Shown here: piece after piece, positions 55,479-64,000 of the stretch | Numbering within the stretch: position 1 is the stretch's first letter | How the letters are laid out: every line of letters begins with the position of its first letter | DNA from: Couchioplanes caeruleus | Lineage (GTDB): Bacteria > Actinomycetota > Actinomycetes > Mycobacteriales > Micromonosporaceae | Direction: 5' to 3' | DNA: 64,000 bases | Assembly (NCBI RefSeq): GCF_023499255.1 | Contig: NZ_CP092183.1 | Span: 4,026,501-4,090,500, forward strand | The notes under the pieces: model-generated | Databases searched by the model: none | What the model saw: the letters and a program-made list of their open reading frames with translations, nothing else | What the model was told of the DNA's origin: nothing | Program-made: the position numbers and the translations under genes

Positions 55479-57535
55479 GCGGGCACCAGCCGGCGGATGT
55501 GCGCGAGCAGTTCCTCCTGGTTGAACTGGCCCTTGACCACGTACGCGCTCGCCCCCGCCGCCGCGCCCCGGGCCCGGTCCTCGGCGCTGGCCCGCGAGCT
55601 GACCAGGATCGCCGGCACCTCGGCCAGCCCGGGGTCGGCCCGGGTCTGCGCGACGAAGGTGAACCCGTCGATGCCGGGCATGTCGATGTCGGTCAGGTAG
55701 AGGCCGTACCGCCGGGACCGCGCCTTCTCCAGGCCCTCCTCGCCGGAGGCCGCGAGGTCGACCTCGTACCCGGCCGACTCGAGGATGCTGCGCTCCAGCA
55801 TGCGCGTGGTCAGCGAGTCGTCGACGACCAGGATCGGCAGCCGGCGGGCCGGATCGGGCGGGGCCGCGCCGCCCCCGCCGAGCCGCGCGGTCTCGGCGAT
55901 CAGGCCCGAGGCGTCCAGGACCAGCTGCGGATTGCCGTCGAGGTCCATGGACACCCCGCCGATCACCGGGGCGGCCGGGGCCAGCTCCGGCAGGGGACGC
56001 ACCACGAGCGTGGAGGTGCCGGCCAGCCGGTCGACGCCGACCGCCACCGCCCGGTCGCCGGCGCGGACGACGACCGCCACGGCGGACCCGCCGCCCTCGG
56101 GGACGGTGGTGCCGGCGTACAGGGCCCGGGCCAGGGACAGGAACGGCAGAGCCTCGCCGTCGTGCGCGAGCCGGCCGGTCAGCGCGGCCGCCGCGGCCTT
56201 CTCGGGCGGCAACCGTACGCAGGTCAGCACCGCGTCCAGCGGCACGGTGGCGACGCTCCCGGCCGCCTCGACGACGAGCCCGTGCAGCGACAACAGCGCC
56301 AGCGGCAGCACCAGCTCGATGGTGGTGCCGCGCCCCGGCTCGGTACGCACGGACACCTCGCCCCCGAGCTGATCGGCGACGTCGCGGGCCACGTTGAGGC
56401 CGATACCGCGCCCGGCCACCTCGGTGACCGTGGGGGAGGTGCTGATGCCCCCGGCGAGCACCAGGTTCAGCAGGCTCTGCGTGTCCGGCTCGGCGTCCCC
56501 GGACCGCAGCAGGCCCCGGTCGTGGGCGGCCCGGCGTACCGCCGCCAGGTCGAATCCGCGGCCGTCGTCGGAGCAGAGGAAGGCGGCGTAGCTGCCCCGG
56601 CGCTCGACCGTGACGACGACCGAGCCCTCCGGCGGTTTGCCCGCCGCCGCCCGGTCCGGCTCGGACTCGATGCCGTGCGCGACCGCATTGCGCACGATGT
56701 GCAGCATCGCGTTGGTGGCGGAGGCGAGCACCTGCGGGTCGAGGCGCAGGTCGCCGCCGCGCCCGTCGAAGCGCACCCGCCTGCCCTGGGCGTCGGCGGC
56801 GTCCCGCACGGCGCGGTGCAGCACGGTGAAGATGCTCGAGGCCGGCACCAGGCGCAGGCGTTCGGCACGGCCGCGGACCTCGTCGAGCTCGCGCTCGACC
56901 TGTTCCACCGTGTCGGTCATGCGGCGGGCCAGGGTGCCGATGTCGGCGGCGAGGCGTACGGCCGCCGTCCGGGCCGTCTCCGCGGCACCGGGCCGCCCGG
57001 AACGCAGCTGGTCGGCGAGGGAGTCCGCGGACCGGCGCAGCTGCTCCAGCGACGTACGCCCGGAGCGCAGCGGCGCGAACCGGGCGTGCGTCTCGCCCAC
57101 CGCGTCGAGCAGGTCGTCCACGTCGGCGGACACCGCGCGCGCGGCCGGCAGCGGCTCGGGGTGCGCGACGGCGTCGGGCGGCTGCCGGTCGGCGGGGACG
57201 GCAGCGGTGGCGGCCTGCTCCGGCCGGGGCTCGAGCGCGGCCACGTACCGCTCGATCTCGTCGTTGAGGCGCAGCAGCTCACGCATCTCACCGGCCGCCA
57301 GCGCACCCTCGTCGCCGCGGTGCGGGACGAGCACCTCCTCGAAGGCGTGCGCGCGGTCGGCGATCTCCTGCTGGCGTACCACCCGGGCGGCGCCCTTGAG
57401 CGTGTGGGCGAAGCGCAGCAGCCGGGCCACCAGCTCGGCGCCGTGGCGCTGCTCCAGGTCGAGCACGCCCGCGCTGAGCTGGTCGACGAGCTCGCGGGCC
57501 TCGACCCGGAAGTAGCGCAGCGGGTCCGCGCTCAT
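55475..57535 (-). CDS. cheA: CheA-type histidine kinase with C-terminal receiver domain
   Basis: ATG 57535 gives 686 residues. The HPt domain has the phosphorylated His in RFAHTLKGAARVV (about 45). After a linker and a dimerisation segment comes the ATPase, with NAMLHIVRNAVAHGIESEPD, DDGRGFDL and GRGIGLNVARDVADQLGG. A CheW-like domain (VATVPLDAVLTC to VIGGVSMDLDG) is followed by a receiver (VVDDSLTTRMLERSI, YLTDIDMPGIDGFTF). Fusion of CheA to a receiver is the form of WspE, FrzE and PilL-like systems rather than flagellar CheA. No separate CheY gene is present. Confidence 0.95.
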   Translation of the reverse strand: MSADPLRYFRVEARELVDQLSAGVLDLEQRHGAELVARLLRFAHTLKGAARVVRQQEIADRAHAFEEVLVPHRGDEGALAAGEMRELLRLNDEIERYVAALEPRPEQAATAAVPADRQPPDAVAHPEPLPAARAVSADVDDLLDAVGETHARFAPLRSGRTSLEQLRRSADSLADQLRSGRPGAAETARTAAVRLAADIGTLARRMTDTVEQVERELDEVRGRAERLRLVPASSIFTVLHRAVRDAADAQGRRVRFDGRGGDLRLDPQVLASATNAMLHIVRNAVAHGIESEPDRAAAGKPPEGSVVVTVERRGSYAAFLCSDDGRGFDLAAVRRAAHDRGLLRSGDAEPDTQSLLNLVLAGGISTSPTVTEVAGRGIGLNVARDVADQLGGEVSVRTEPGRGTTIELVLPLALLSLHGLVVEAAGSVATVPLDAVLTCVRLPPEKAAAAALTGRLAHDGEALPFLSLARALYAGTTVPEGGGSAVAVVVRAGDRAVAVGVDRLAGTSTLVVRPLPELAPAAPVIGGVSMDLDGNPQLVLDASGLIAETARLGGGGAAPPDPARRLPILVVDDSLTTRMLERSILESAGYEVDLAASGEEGLEKARSRRYGLYLTDIDMPGIDGFTFVAQTRADPGLAEVPAILVSSRASAEDRARGAAAGASAYVVKGQFNQEELLAHIRRLVPA

Positions 57536-58998
57536 CGGCGCCCGTTGCCGACCAGGTCGAGCAGGTCGGCGGAGAGGGTGGACAGGTGCGCCGCGGTCTG
57601 CCGGGTCTGCACGGCGCTCGACTCGGTCTCCCGGGTCACCCGCGCGGTGTCCGAGGCGGCGACGTTGACCTGCTCCACCGCCGTGGTCTGCTGCTTGGTG
57701 GACAGCTCGATCTCCCGGGTGGCGTCGTTCGTGGTGGCCACGAGCTGCGCGATGCGCCGGAACGAGCTCGTGGCGTCGTCGAACTTGCGGGCGCCGGCGT
57801 CGACGGACTTCGCGCCGATCTCGGTGGCCATGACGGTGGTGTTGACCGCACCCCGGACGTCGTCGATGAGGGCGCGGATCTCCTTGGCCGAGCCGGCGGT
57901 CCGGTCGGCGAGCTTGCGGATCTCCTCGGCGACGACGGCGAACCGGCGGCCCCACTCGCCCGCGCCGCTCGCCTCGATGGTCGCGTTGATGGCGAGGATG
58001 TTCGTCTGCTCCGCCAGCTCCGAGACGAGGTCGACGACGCCGCCGATCTGCTGCGACTTCTCGCCGAGGGTCAGCATGTGCTGCACGATCTGGTCCACCT
58101 GGGTGCGGATGGCGGCGATCGAGGCCCGGGTCTGGTCGATGGTGGCGTCGCCGTTCTCGGCCGCCTCCGCGGTCTCCTCGGCGATCTTCGACACCCGCTG
58201 CGCGCTGTCGGCGATCTGCCGGGAGGTGATCAGCAGTTCGCTGATCGTCGTGGTGATCTCGCTCATCGCGCTGGACTGGTCCCGGCTGCCGCCGGCCTGC
58301 TGCGCGGCGGCCGCCTCGAGCTGCGCCGACGAGCTCTGGATGTGCCCGACCGCCGCGCCGACCTCGCGCCGCAGGTCGCGGCTCAGCTTCGCGGCCACCG
58401 TCATGCCGAACGCGATCGCCAGCACGGCGAGCCCGATGATCACGGCGATGGCTCGGTTGGCCTTGTCCGAGGCGGCGCGCCGCGAGGTCTCCACGTCGGC
58501 CCTGACCCGGGTGGTCAGCGCGGCGATCGCGTCCTGCAGCTTCTGCCGGGCCGGTGCCACCTCGGTGGCCTGCAGCTGGCCGATCTCGCGCAGGTCGTCG
58601 ATGGACTTGCGGCGCTCGATCACCGGGTCCAGCACCGCCGCGTGCTTGGTCTCCGCGTCGGACACGGCCTGCAGCAGGGTGAGCGCCGCGGGTTCGGTCA
58701 GGGTGCCACGCAGCTGGGTGACCACGCCGAGGAACTCCGTACGGTCGGCGTTCGTCGCGTCCAGATACTCCTGCTTGCCGTTGAGCAGGTACGCGCGATA
58801 GTCGGCGATCCGGCTCTCCGCCTTCGTGCGCAGGTGCTCCGCGGAGACGAGGTCGTCGGCGGCCACCCCGATGGCGGCGTCCTTGGCGTCCACCACGACC
58901 GCGAGCGCGGCGACCGAGGCGGCGCCCATGCCCAGCGTCAGCGCCAGCGTCACACCGAAGCCGAGCGTCAGTTTGTAGCCGAAGGTCCGTCGGGCCAT
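57532..58998 (-). CDS. Methyl-accepting chemotaxis protein
   Basis: ATG 58998 overlaps the cheW stop as TGATG and sits 5 nt after aggag, so it is preferred over GTG 59001. The 488 residues contain a first helix (10-35), an extracytoplasmic four-helix sensor of about 140 residues and a second helix (about 185-208). A cytoplasmic signalling hairpin follows, with its tip ELAEQTNILAINATIEASGA then GEWGRRFAVVAEEIRKLADR. No clear HAMP domain is present, so signal passes directly from TM2 to the hairpin. It is the only receptor in the operon. Confidence 0.93.
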   Translation of the reverse strand: MARRTFGYKLTLGFGVTLALTLGMGAASVAALAVVVDAKDAAIGVAADDLVSAEHLRTKAESRIADYRAYLLNGKQEYLDATNADRTEFLGVVTQLRGTLTEPAALTLLQAVSDAETKHAAVLDPVIERRKSIDDLREIGQLQATEVAPARQKLQDAIAALTTRVRADVETSRRAASDKANRAIAVIIGLAVLAIAFGMTVAAKLSRDLRREVGAAVGHIQSSSAQLEAAAAQQAGGSRDQSSAMSEITTTISELLITSRQIADSAQRVSKIAEETAEAAENGDATIDQTRASIAAIRTQVDQIVQHMLTLGEKSQQIGGVVDLVSELAEQTNILAINATIEASGAGEWGRRFAVVAEEIRKLADRTAGSAKEIRALIDDVRGAVNTTVMATEIGAKSVDAGARKFDDATSSFRRIAQLVATTNDATREIELSTKQQTTAVEQVNVAASDTARVTRETESSAVQTRQTAAHLSTLSADLLDLVGNGRR

Positions 58999-59525
58999 CA
59001 CTGCTCCTCATGGGCGTACTGGAGGCGGCCGGTCAGCTGGTGCACCAGCGCCCGGGCCGCGGGCAGGTCGACGATGGGCCGGGTGCCGCCGGGCAGCGGC
59101 ACCATCCCGCGCAGCACCTGGTGGTCGGGGTTGCCGCCGGACTCGTCCACGACCGCGTCGGCCGGCACCCGCAGGTGGCCGTCGAGCTCGTGGAAGGCCA
59201 GCGCGAGCGGCGGCGCGCCGGCGCACGGCACGAGCCAGCGCGGCCGCTCCGGCACCGGATGACCGAGCAGGGCGGCGAGGTCGTAGACGGGCACGATCGA
59301 GCCGCCGAAACCCGCGATGCCGAGCAGGGCCGGCTGCGGTCCGGGCAGCGGCGTGACGGCGCGGTCCGGGTGCAGACCGGAGGCCTGCGCGAGGCGCAAC
59401 GCGTACGGGCGCCCGCCCGCGCGGACGGCCAGCAGCTCCACGAAGTCGGCGTTCTGGCGGCGTACGGGCTCGCTGAACGAGCGGTCGAACGCGTCTCGCA
59501 GGTCGGGCAGGCGGCTGGGGCTCAC
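58998..59525 (-). CDS. cheW: CheW-type coupling protein
   Basis: GTG 59525, overlapping the cheR stop as GTGA, gives 175 residues. The CheW fold is seen in ELLAVRAGGRPYALRLAQAS, LLGIAGFGGSIVPVYDLAAL and LVPCAGAPPLALAFHELDG. It should link the receptor to the CheA-like kinase. It is one of two CheW genes in the operon, as in Wsp systems (WspB and WspD). Confidence 0.85.
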   Translation of the reverse strand: MSPSRLPDLRDAFDRSFSEPVRRQNADFVELLAVRAGGRPYALRLAQASGLHPDRAVTPLPGPQPALLGIAGFGGSIVPVYDLAALLGHPVPERPRWLVPCAGAPPLALAFHELDGHLRVPADAVVDESGGNPDHQVLRGMVPLPGGTRPIVDLPAARALVHQLTGRLQYAHEEQ

Positions 59526-60913
59526 CGGCGTGCCCCCTCGGCGCGGCACAGCGCGGTCAGCGCGACGCGGCCGAACCCGCCGCCGAACATCGCGATGCGG
59601 TCCTCCCGCTCGTGCTTGAGCAGCACCTGCGCCCGGCCCAGCTCGGCGGCGGCGAGGTCGCGGTCACCCCGGCGGCGGGCGAGCAGCCCCAGCCGCAGCC
59701 GGGGCATCGCGAAGTCGGCGTCCAGGTGGGCGGCGAGCCGGTAGTGGCCGATCGCCACCTCGGCCGCGGCGCCACCCTCCAGGCAGACGGCGAGCTGGTG
59801 GTGGGCGTCGGCGTACAGGCCGTCGACGTCGAGCAGATGCCGGCAGACGATCTCCGCGTCCGCCAGCCGCCCAGCCTGCGCGAGCAGCACGCTGTGCAAC
59901 AGCAGTTCCCGCGGTACGACCCGGCCGGCCGGTCCCGCCTCCACGACGGTCAGCGCCTCCGCGAACCGCTCCTCGCGCAACAGCCGCATCGCCCGCTCGT
60001 ACGGGCCGTCCACCTCCCGGCGCGGGGCCGGGCGGGCGGCGACCGGCGCGGGGCGGGGCGGCCCGACCCGCGCCGGGGTGGCGGGGGCGGGCTGTCCCGT
60101 CCGCCGCTGGTAGAAGAACGTGTGCCGGCTCTGCTGCGGCTCGAGCCCCTCCGGGTCGCTGCCCAGCGAGTCGGTGTGCCCGAGGAACAGGTACCCGCCC
60201 GCGCTCAGCGCCCCGGTCATGCGCCGGACCAGGGCGTCGCGTGCCCCCGGGGTCAGGTACATCAGCAGGTTGCGGCAGAAGACGACGTCGTACTGCCCCG
60301 GGCGCCACAAGTCCTCGTCGTCGTCGGCCACGTTGTGCCGGCGGAACCGGACGGCGGCGCGGATGCGGGGGTCGACCTCGTACTGGCCGTCGTGGGCGTG
60401 GAACCACCGCTCCCGTACGGTGTCGGGCGTCTCCCGCAGCGACCACACCGAGTAGCGCGCCGTCTGCGCCCGCCGCAGCACGGCCGGGCTGGCGTCGACG
60501 CCGAGCACGGACACGATCCAGTCCGGGTCCGGCTGCACCTGCCGCGCGACGATCGCCAGCGTGTACGCCTCCTCGCCGGAGGAGCACCCGACGGAGAGCA
60601 GGCGCAGGGCCCGTTGCGCGCTGCGCGCCCGCACCCGTTCCGGCAGCGCCACGTCGGCGAGCACCCGGAACTGCTCGCCGTGCCGGAAGAAGTACGTCTC
60701 GTTGATCGCGAGCTCCTCGGCGAGCGTGCCGAGCTCCGACTCCCAGTCCCCGGTGCCGAGCCGGGCGAGGTACTCGCCGCGCTCGAGGCCCGTCGCGCCG
60801 GCGCGCCGCAGCAGCACCTGGGCGAGCTGGCCGGTGTCCTTGTCGTCGAAGGCCCACCCGAGGCTCTCGGCCAGGACCGCGCGGAACTTCGCCACGCCCG
60901 CCGTGATGATCAT
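59522..60913 (-). CDS. cheR: CheR-type receptor methyltransferase with TPR-like C-terminus
   Basis: ATG 60913, overlapping the upstream cheW stop as ATGA, gives 463 residues. The CheR domains have ELAINETYFFRHGEQFRVLA, the AdoMet site LRLLSVGCSSGEEAYTLAIV, LGVDASPAVLRRA and YDVVFCRNLLMYLTPGARDA. From about residue 310 tetratricopeptide-like helices follow (YERAMRLLREERFAEALTVV, ADAHHQLAVCLEGG, LGLLARRRGDRDLAAAELGR). The CheR-TPR fusion is the form of WspC and FrzF. Confidence 0.93.
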   Translation of the reverse strand: MIITAGVAKFRAVLAESLGWAFDDKDTGQLAQVLLRRAGATGLERGEYLARLGTGDWESELGTLAEELAINETYFFRHGEQFRVLADVALPERVRARSAQRALRLLSVGCSSGEEAYTLAIVARQVQPDPDWIVSVLGVDASPAVLRRAQTARYSVWSLRETPDTVRERWFHAHDGQYEVDPRIRAAVRFRRHNVADDDEDLWRPGQYDVVFCRNLLMYLTPGARDALVRRMTGALSAGGYLFLGHTDSLGSDPEGLEPQQSRHTFFYQRRTGQPAPATPARVGPPRPAPVAARPAPRREVDGPYERAMRLLREERFAEALTVVEAGPAGRVVPRELLLHSVLLAQAGRLADAEIVCRHLLDVDGLYADAHHQLAVCLEGGAAAEVAIGHYRLAAHLDADFAMPRLRLGLLARRRGDRDLAAAELGRAQVLLKHEREDRIAMFGGGFGRVALTALCRAEGARR

Positions 60914-61401
60914 GACGCCGTCGCGGTCGCCGCCGCGGCCGTCCACGCCTCGTCCGGGACCAGGTGCAGGCTCTGCAACAGCAGGACCGGCTGGGCGTCG
61001 ACCGTGCCGACGGCGGCGATGAGGCGGGCGGGCGCCTCGCCGAGCAGCGCCGCGTGCCGGCCCTCGTCGTCGGCGGCCAGCGTGCGGATCCCGAGAACGG
61101 CGCCCGTGGCGAGGGCCACCGTCCCGCGCCCGGTCCGTACGGCGACGTAGCGTTCCGCGGCCGTGTCACCGCCGCTGAGCAGGCGCGCGACGTCGACCAC
61201 GAGCGTCGGCCGGCCGCGCATGACGCAGATGCCGGAGATGAACGGCGGCGTACCGGCCAGGTGGTGGACCGGCAGCGGGCGCATCGTCTCGACGACCTCG
61301 CTCAGCCGCAGCGCGCCGAGCAGCGGGCCGGCCCGGAACACCAGCGACGGCTCCCCGGCGGCCGTCCCCGCCCGCGCCGCCGCCTGCCCGACCTGCACCA
61401 T
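60910..61401 (-). CDS. cheW: CheW-type coupling protein, first gene of the chemosensory operon
   Basis: The product has 163 residues from GTG 61401. CheW features are VFRAGPLLGALRLSEVVETM, GICVMRGRPTLVVDVARLLS and a strand-rich C-terminal half. All six downstream genes follow with short start/stop overlaps, so this gene sets the promoter end of the operon. The 112 bases upstream are moderately AT-rich near 61410-61450 and should hold the promoter; no FliA/WhiG-type site was convincing. Confidence 0.85.
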   Translation of the reverse strand: MVQVGQAAARAGTAAGEPSLVFRAGPLLGALRLSEVVETMRPLPVHHLAGTPPFISGICVMRGRPTLVVDVARLLSGGDTAAERYVAVRTGRGTVALATGAVLGIRTLAADDEGRHAALLGEAPARLIAAVGTVDAQPVLLLQSLHLVPDEAWTAAAATATAS

Positions 61402-61513
61402 TCGCTCAGGTTAGCGGCGATTTAGTGCTCGTTGGCGAGAATCTTTCACTCCAGTCCCGCTGCGGCTCGGCGAGGCGTTCGGGCCCGGGAGCGGTGTGAC
61501 CGCCGGCGCCGGC

Positions 61514-62761
61514 TCAGCGCGGGTCGGGGCCGCCGGCGAACCAGGAGATCGCGGCCGGTTCCTCCTGCGGTGCCGGCGCCCTCCGGGCGGGTGGGACGGG
61601 CGGCGGCGGGATCGGCGGCGGCGGGACCGGCGGCGGGAGCGGGCCGACCTCGGCGTGCAGCGGGCCCTGTGGCGCGGAGTCCAGCTGCCGATCGGGCACG
61701 TGCGGTGCGGAAACCGGAGCCGGCGAGGCGGTGGCCGGCCACAACCGCGGCCGGCGGCGGGCCGCCAGGTCCTCCACCCAGCCGAACGCCAGCACCGCGA
61801 CCGCGGTCAGCACGAACGTCGCCCCCAGCGTGACCGGTCCCTCCATCGACCCGAGGTCGTCCAGGGTGAGGAAGGTCAGCACCGGCCAGATCGCGGCGAT
61901 CGCGATGTTGTGCCACAGGTAGACGGTGACCGCGCGGGAGTTCAGCAGGTTCACCGCCCGGTCGACCGGCCGCAGGTACGCCAGCCAGGTCATGTCCGGC
62001 CGCCAGTGCAGGGCCACCAGCACGAACGCCAGCGACCACAGCGCCTGCGCCTCCGGTACGTCGTTGAGGTCCCAGCCCTCGTCGCCGGCGTGCCCGTGCA
62101 GCCAGTACAGGGCCGCGCCGCCGAGCACGACGGCCGCCAGGCCCGCCAGGCCCGGGCGCAGGCGGTGCAGGCGTCCGTCGTGGTGCGCGAAGCCCGCGAT
62201 CCAGCAGGCGCCGTACGTGGCGAAGTCCCACATCGCCGAGTCCGCGCGGCCGAACGGCAGGGTGAAGCCGGTCTTGTCGAGCGTCGCCAGCAGGGCCACG
62301 GGCGCGACCACGGCGGCCCAGCCCACCTTCTTGTACGCGAGGTACAGCACCGGCGACAGCAGCACGAACCACAGGTACGCCCGGATGTACCAGAGCGGCT
62401 CCCACGCGTCGATGCCCGCGTGACTGCCCGGGGGGTCGCCGACGGGCAGCAGCCACAGCCCCAGCTTCCAGCTCCACGGGTCGTCGCCGCCGTCCTGCTG
62501 CGCCCACCCGGCGTACAGCATGGCCGGGACGGCGATCGCGCCGAGCAGCCACAGCGGAGGCAGGAGCCGGCGCAGCCGGGACGTGATGACGCTGCCCGCC
62601 GAGCGGCGGTCGAGCGACGCGGCGGTCAGCGAGCCGGCCAGGGCGAACATGATGCCCATGGCGGGCAGCAGGATCGACAGCCACGGCCAGCCGAAGAGGT
62701 GGTAGACGACGACCCGGACGATGGCGGCGGCCCGGAGGAGATCCAGGTAGCGGTTGCGCAC
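61514..62761 (-). CDS. Acyltransferase-3-like integral membrane protein
   Basis: GTG 62761 gives 415 residues; a TTG at 62815 would add 18. About ten hydrophobic helices are seen. The family signs are NRYLDLLRAAAIVRVVVYHL with Arg and His in the first helix, and YIRAYLWFVLLSPVLYLAYK. The C-terminal 70 residues are cytoplasmic or exposed and very proline-rich (PPPVPPPPIPPPPVPP). Members O-acylate cell-surface sugars, peptidoglycan or antibiotics; the acceptor here is unknown. The gene stands alone. Confidence 0.85.
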   Translation of the reverse strand: MRNRYLDLLRAAAIVRVVVYHLFGWPWLSILLPAMGIMFALAGSLTAASLDRRSAGSVITSRLRRLLPPLWLLGAIAVPAMLYAGWAQQDGGDDPWSWKLGLWLLPVGDPPGSHAGIDAWEPLWYIRAYLWFVLLSPVLYLAYKKVGWAAVVAPVALLATLDKTGFTLPFGRADSAMWDFATYGACWIAGFAHHDGRLHRLRPGLAGLAAVVLGGAALYWLHGHAGDEGWDLNDVPEAQALWSLAFVLVALHWRPDMTWLAYLRPVDRAVNLLNSRAVTVYLWHNIAIAAIWPVLTFLTLDDLGSMEGPVTLGATFVLTAVAVLAFGWVEDLAARRRPRLWPATASPAPVSAPHVPDRQLDSAPQGPLHAEVGPLPPPVPPPPIPPPPVPPARRAPAPQEEPAAISWFAGGPDPR

Positions 62762-63049
62762 CGCGACACGGTAGCCACGGCCGCGGAGCGCGGGGACCGG
62801 CCGCGTGGACGGCAAGTACGCCCGCGCGGATTACCCCGGACGAATGAAGTGTCGCTTTTGTCCGTGCGATTGTGCGATCGGCCGGGCCGCCTCCGGGGCA
62901 TCGAAACCCCAGGTCACAGCCGCGTTTTCCGGAGGATACGCCCGGCCGGTGCCGGACCCGGTGCGTGTCACCGCCCGCGCCGCGCCGGCGTTGGTACCCC
63001 GCGAGGGCGGCGTGCACCGGGCGCGGCGCCATGAGCGGGAAGGACACCC
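62762..63049. other. Divergent intergenic region
   Basis: About 290 bases separate the acyltransferase and CAP-protein starts. A less GC-rich patch near 62820-62940 probably carries promoters for both. No coding frame, operator or RNA structure stood out. Confidence 0.4.
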
Positions 63050-63880
63050 ATGCGCAAGCCTGCTGTCGTGGTCGCCGTGGCGGTGTCGGCGGTGCTGGCC
63101 GGCGGCATCATGGTCGCCACGAGCGCCGGTGCCGAGACGACTCCGGAGCTGCCCGGGGTGCCGTCGATCGCCGTGCCGGACGGTCCCGCCCTCCCGGACC
63201 TGCCCAGCGGTGCTGTGGCCGTACCCGGTCCCGTGGAGCCCGGTGACCAGGGTGAGCCCACCGCCGACCCTGCGCCCGCCCGGCCCGGGGGTGGGGTCAC
63301 GGCGAAGCCCGCGGCCGGTGGGCCGGCCGCGGACCCGAAGCCGGCGGCCGGCGGCCCGGCGCCGGCGCGCCCGGCCGCGGACGACCCCGCGCCCGCCGCG
63401 TCGCCGACGCGGGCCCCGGTCGCGCAGCCCGGCTCCGTCGCCGGCGCGCACCGCGACGTCACGGCGAGCCAGGCGCTGTCCTCCGACCCGGACGGCGACG
63501 TGCAGCGCCAGGCCCGCGACCTGGTCAACCGGGAGCGCCGGCGGGCCGGCTGCGACGACGTCACGGTCGACCGCCGGCTGATCACCGCCGCCAACCGGCA
63601 CGCGGCCGACATGGCCCGCCGCGGCTACTTCGCGCACGAGGACCCCAACGGCGACCGGGCCGGCGAGCGGGTCGCCGACGCGGGCTACGAGTGGTCGCGC
63701 TTCGGCGAGAACATCGCGCGCGGTCAGGACAGCGTGTACGAGGTCGTCGACGGCTGGATGAACAGCCCCGAGCACCGCGAGAACATCCTCGACTGCCGGC
63801 TGCACCAGGTGGGCGTGGGCCTGGCGTTCTCCGCCGACCGCACGCCGTACTGGGTTCAGGACTTCGCCACCCCGCAGTGA
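63050..63880 (+). CDS. Secreted CAP/SCP-domain protein
   Basis: ATG 63050, with gggaagga about 7 nt upstream, gives 276 residues. A signal peptide ends near SAGAE. Residues 30-140 are a Pro/Ala-rich, low-complexity stretch. The CAP domain (about 148-276) has VNRERRRAGCDDVTVDRRL, ANRHAADMARRGYFAHEDP, RFGENIARGQDSVYEVVDGW and MNSPEHRENILDC. It keeps the His and Glu of the CAP cavity and two cysteines. Bacterial CAP proteins are extracellular and of poorly defined activity. Confidence 0.93.
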   Translation: MRKPAVVVAVAVSAVLAGGIMVATSAGAETTPELPGVPSIAVPDGPALPDLPSGAVAVPGPVEPGDQGEPTADPAPARPGGGVTAKPAAGGPAADPKPAAGGPAPARPAADDPAPAASPTRAPVAQPGSVAGAHRDVTASQALSSDPDGDVQRQARDLVNRERRRAGCDDVTVDRRLITAANRHAADMARRGYFAHEDPNGDRAGERVADAGYEWSRFGENIARGQDSVYEVVDGWMNSPEHRENILDCRLHQVGVGLAFSADRTPYWVQDFATPQ

Positions 63881-63885
63881 TCCGC

Positions 63886-63943
63886 CCGCACGACCTTCGC
63901 ACGGCCGGGGCCGACGTACCGGTTCCGTGCCAGGGTCGTGCGG
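63886..63943 (+). terminator. Nested hairpin after the CAP gene
   Basis: An outer 10-bp stem (ccgcacgacc with ggtcgtgcgg) encloses an inner 6-bp stem (gcacgg, 63899-63904, with ccgtgc, 63925-63930). It begins 5 nt after the stop codon. A terminator or a protective 3' structure is likely. Confidence 0.7.
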
Positions 63944-64000
63944 CCGGCCCTCCCCGGGGCACCGGTGTGCTTCGATGTGCGTCACACCATCTCCTGGGGA

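Noticed and set aside
54514..55524. Plus-strand gene opposite cheB
   Set aside because: The frame is Ser/Arg/Ala-biased antisense of a well-supported methylesterase.
55499..58801. Plus-strand frame of 1100 codons opposite cheA and the receptor gene
   Set aside because: It is low-complexity His/Arg/Gly sequence from antisense reading of GC-rich codons, with no start signal.
61402..61450. FliA/WhiG-type (TAAA-N15-GCCGATAA) promoter before the chemosensory operon
   Set aside because: A ctaaatcgccgctaa string on the minus strand resembles parts of the consensus, but the two elements have the wrong spacing.

Overview
The window is very GC-rich, uses many GTG starts and 4-nt stop/start overlaps, and codes on both strands. 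Together with the gene content (RamB-type glyoxylate control, CelR/CebR-type operators, Trypco1/EACC1 conflict genes, DICT and AidB families) this points to a filamentous actinobacterium. The frequent cgtacg/gcgtac words and the motile, cellulolytic gene set suggest Micromonosporaceae, perhaps Actinoplanes; that placement is inference. No rRNA, tRNA, CRISPR array, integrase, transposase or prophage module was recognised.

Layout. 1-9.7 kb: a TetR tail, a decayed ORF, a secreted M1 peptidase, then a minus-strand cluster EACC1 / transmembrane caspase-SBP-VWA / membrane-anchored solute-binding protein, plus a DUF2786 protein, a LysE exporter and an SDR oxidoreductase beside a TetR remnant. 9.7-14.2 kb: MMPL exporter and a NarL-type two-component pair. 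14.2-16.8 kb: a CelR-type operator, GH6 cellulase and an overlapping CBM2-Cip1-like protein. 16.8-27 kb: AAA+ ATPase, MFS transporter, GGDEF-EAL protein, AidB-like dehydrogenase with a hydrolase, and a large secreted beta-propeller protein. 27-31 kb: GH9 cellulase under a second CelR-type operator, gene debris and a small secreted protein.

31-37.9 kb: ramB-like regulator divergent from aceA-aceB (glyoxylate shunt), mannitol dehydrogenase and a HAD hydrolase. 37.9-40.7 kb: a Trypco1 / trypsin / macro-domain operon bracketed by a 30-nt imperfect direct repeat, one copy being the 3' end of the next gene (EAL-DICT). 42-47 kb: AA10 LPMO, DUF305 lipoprotein, MarR, GNAT, a methyltransferase/TetR divergent pair around a perfect 20-bp palindrome, and a secreted PQQ-like propeller. 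47-52.4 kb: a two-component pair divergent from an FtsX-type ABC exporter. 52.4-61.4 kb: a seven-gene overlapping chemosensory operon resembling Wsp, with a multi-receiver hybrid kinase in the place of WspR. 61.5-64 kb: an acyltransferase and a secreted CAP-domain protein.

Themes. Plant polymer breakdown (GH6, Cip1-like, GH9, LPMO) links to carbon control through CelR-type operators and the glyoxylate shunt. Signal transduction is dense: two NarL-type pairs, two c-di-GMP proteins and the Wsp-like array. The most unusual content is two separate loci of predicted immunity/conflict type, each pairing a small constant component (EACC1 or Trypco1) with a protease.
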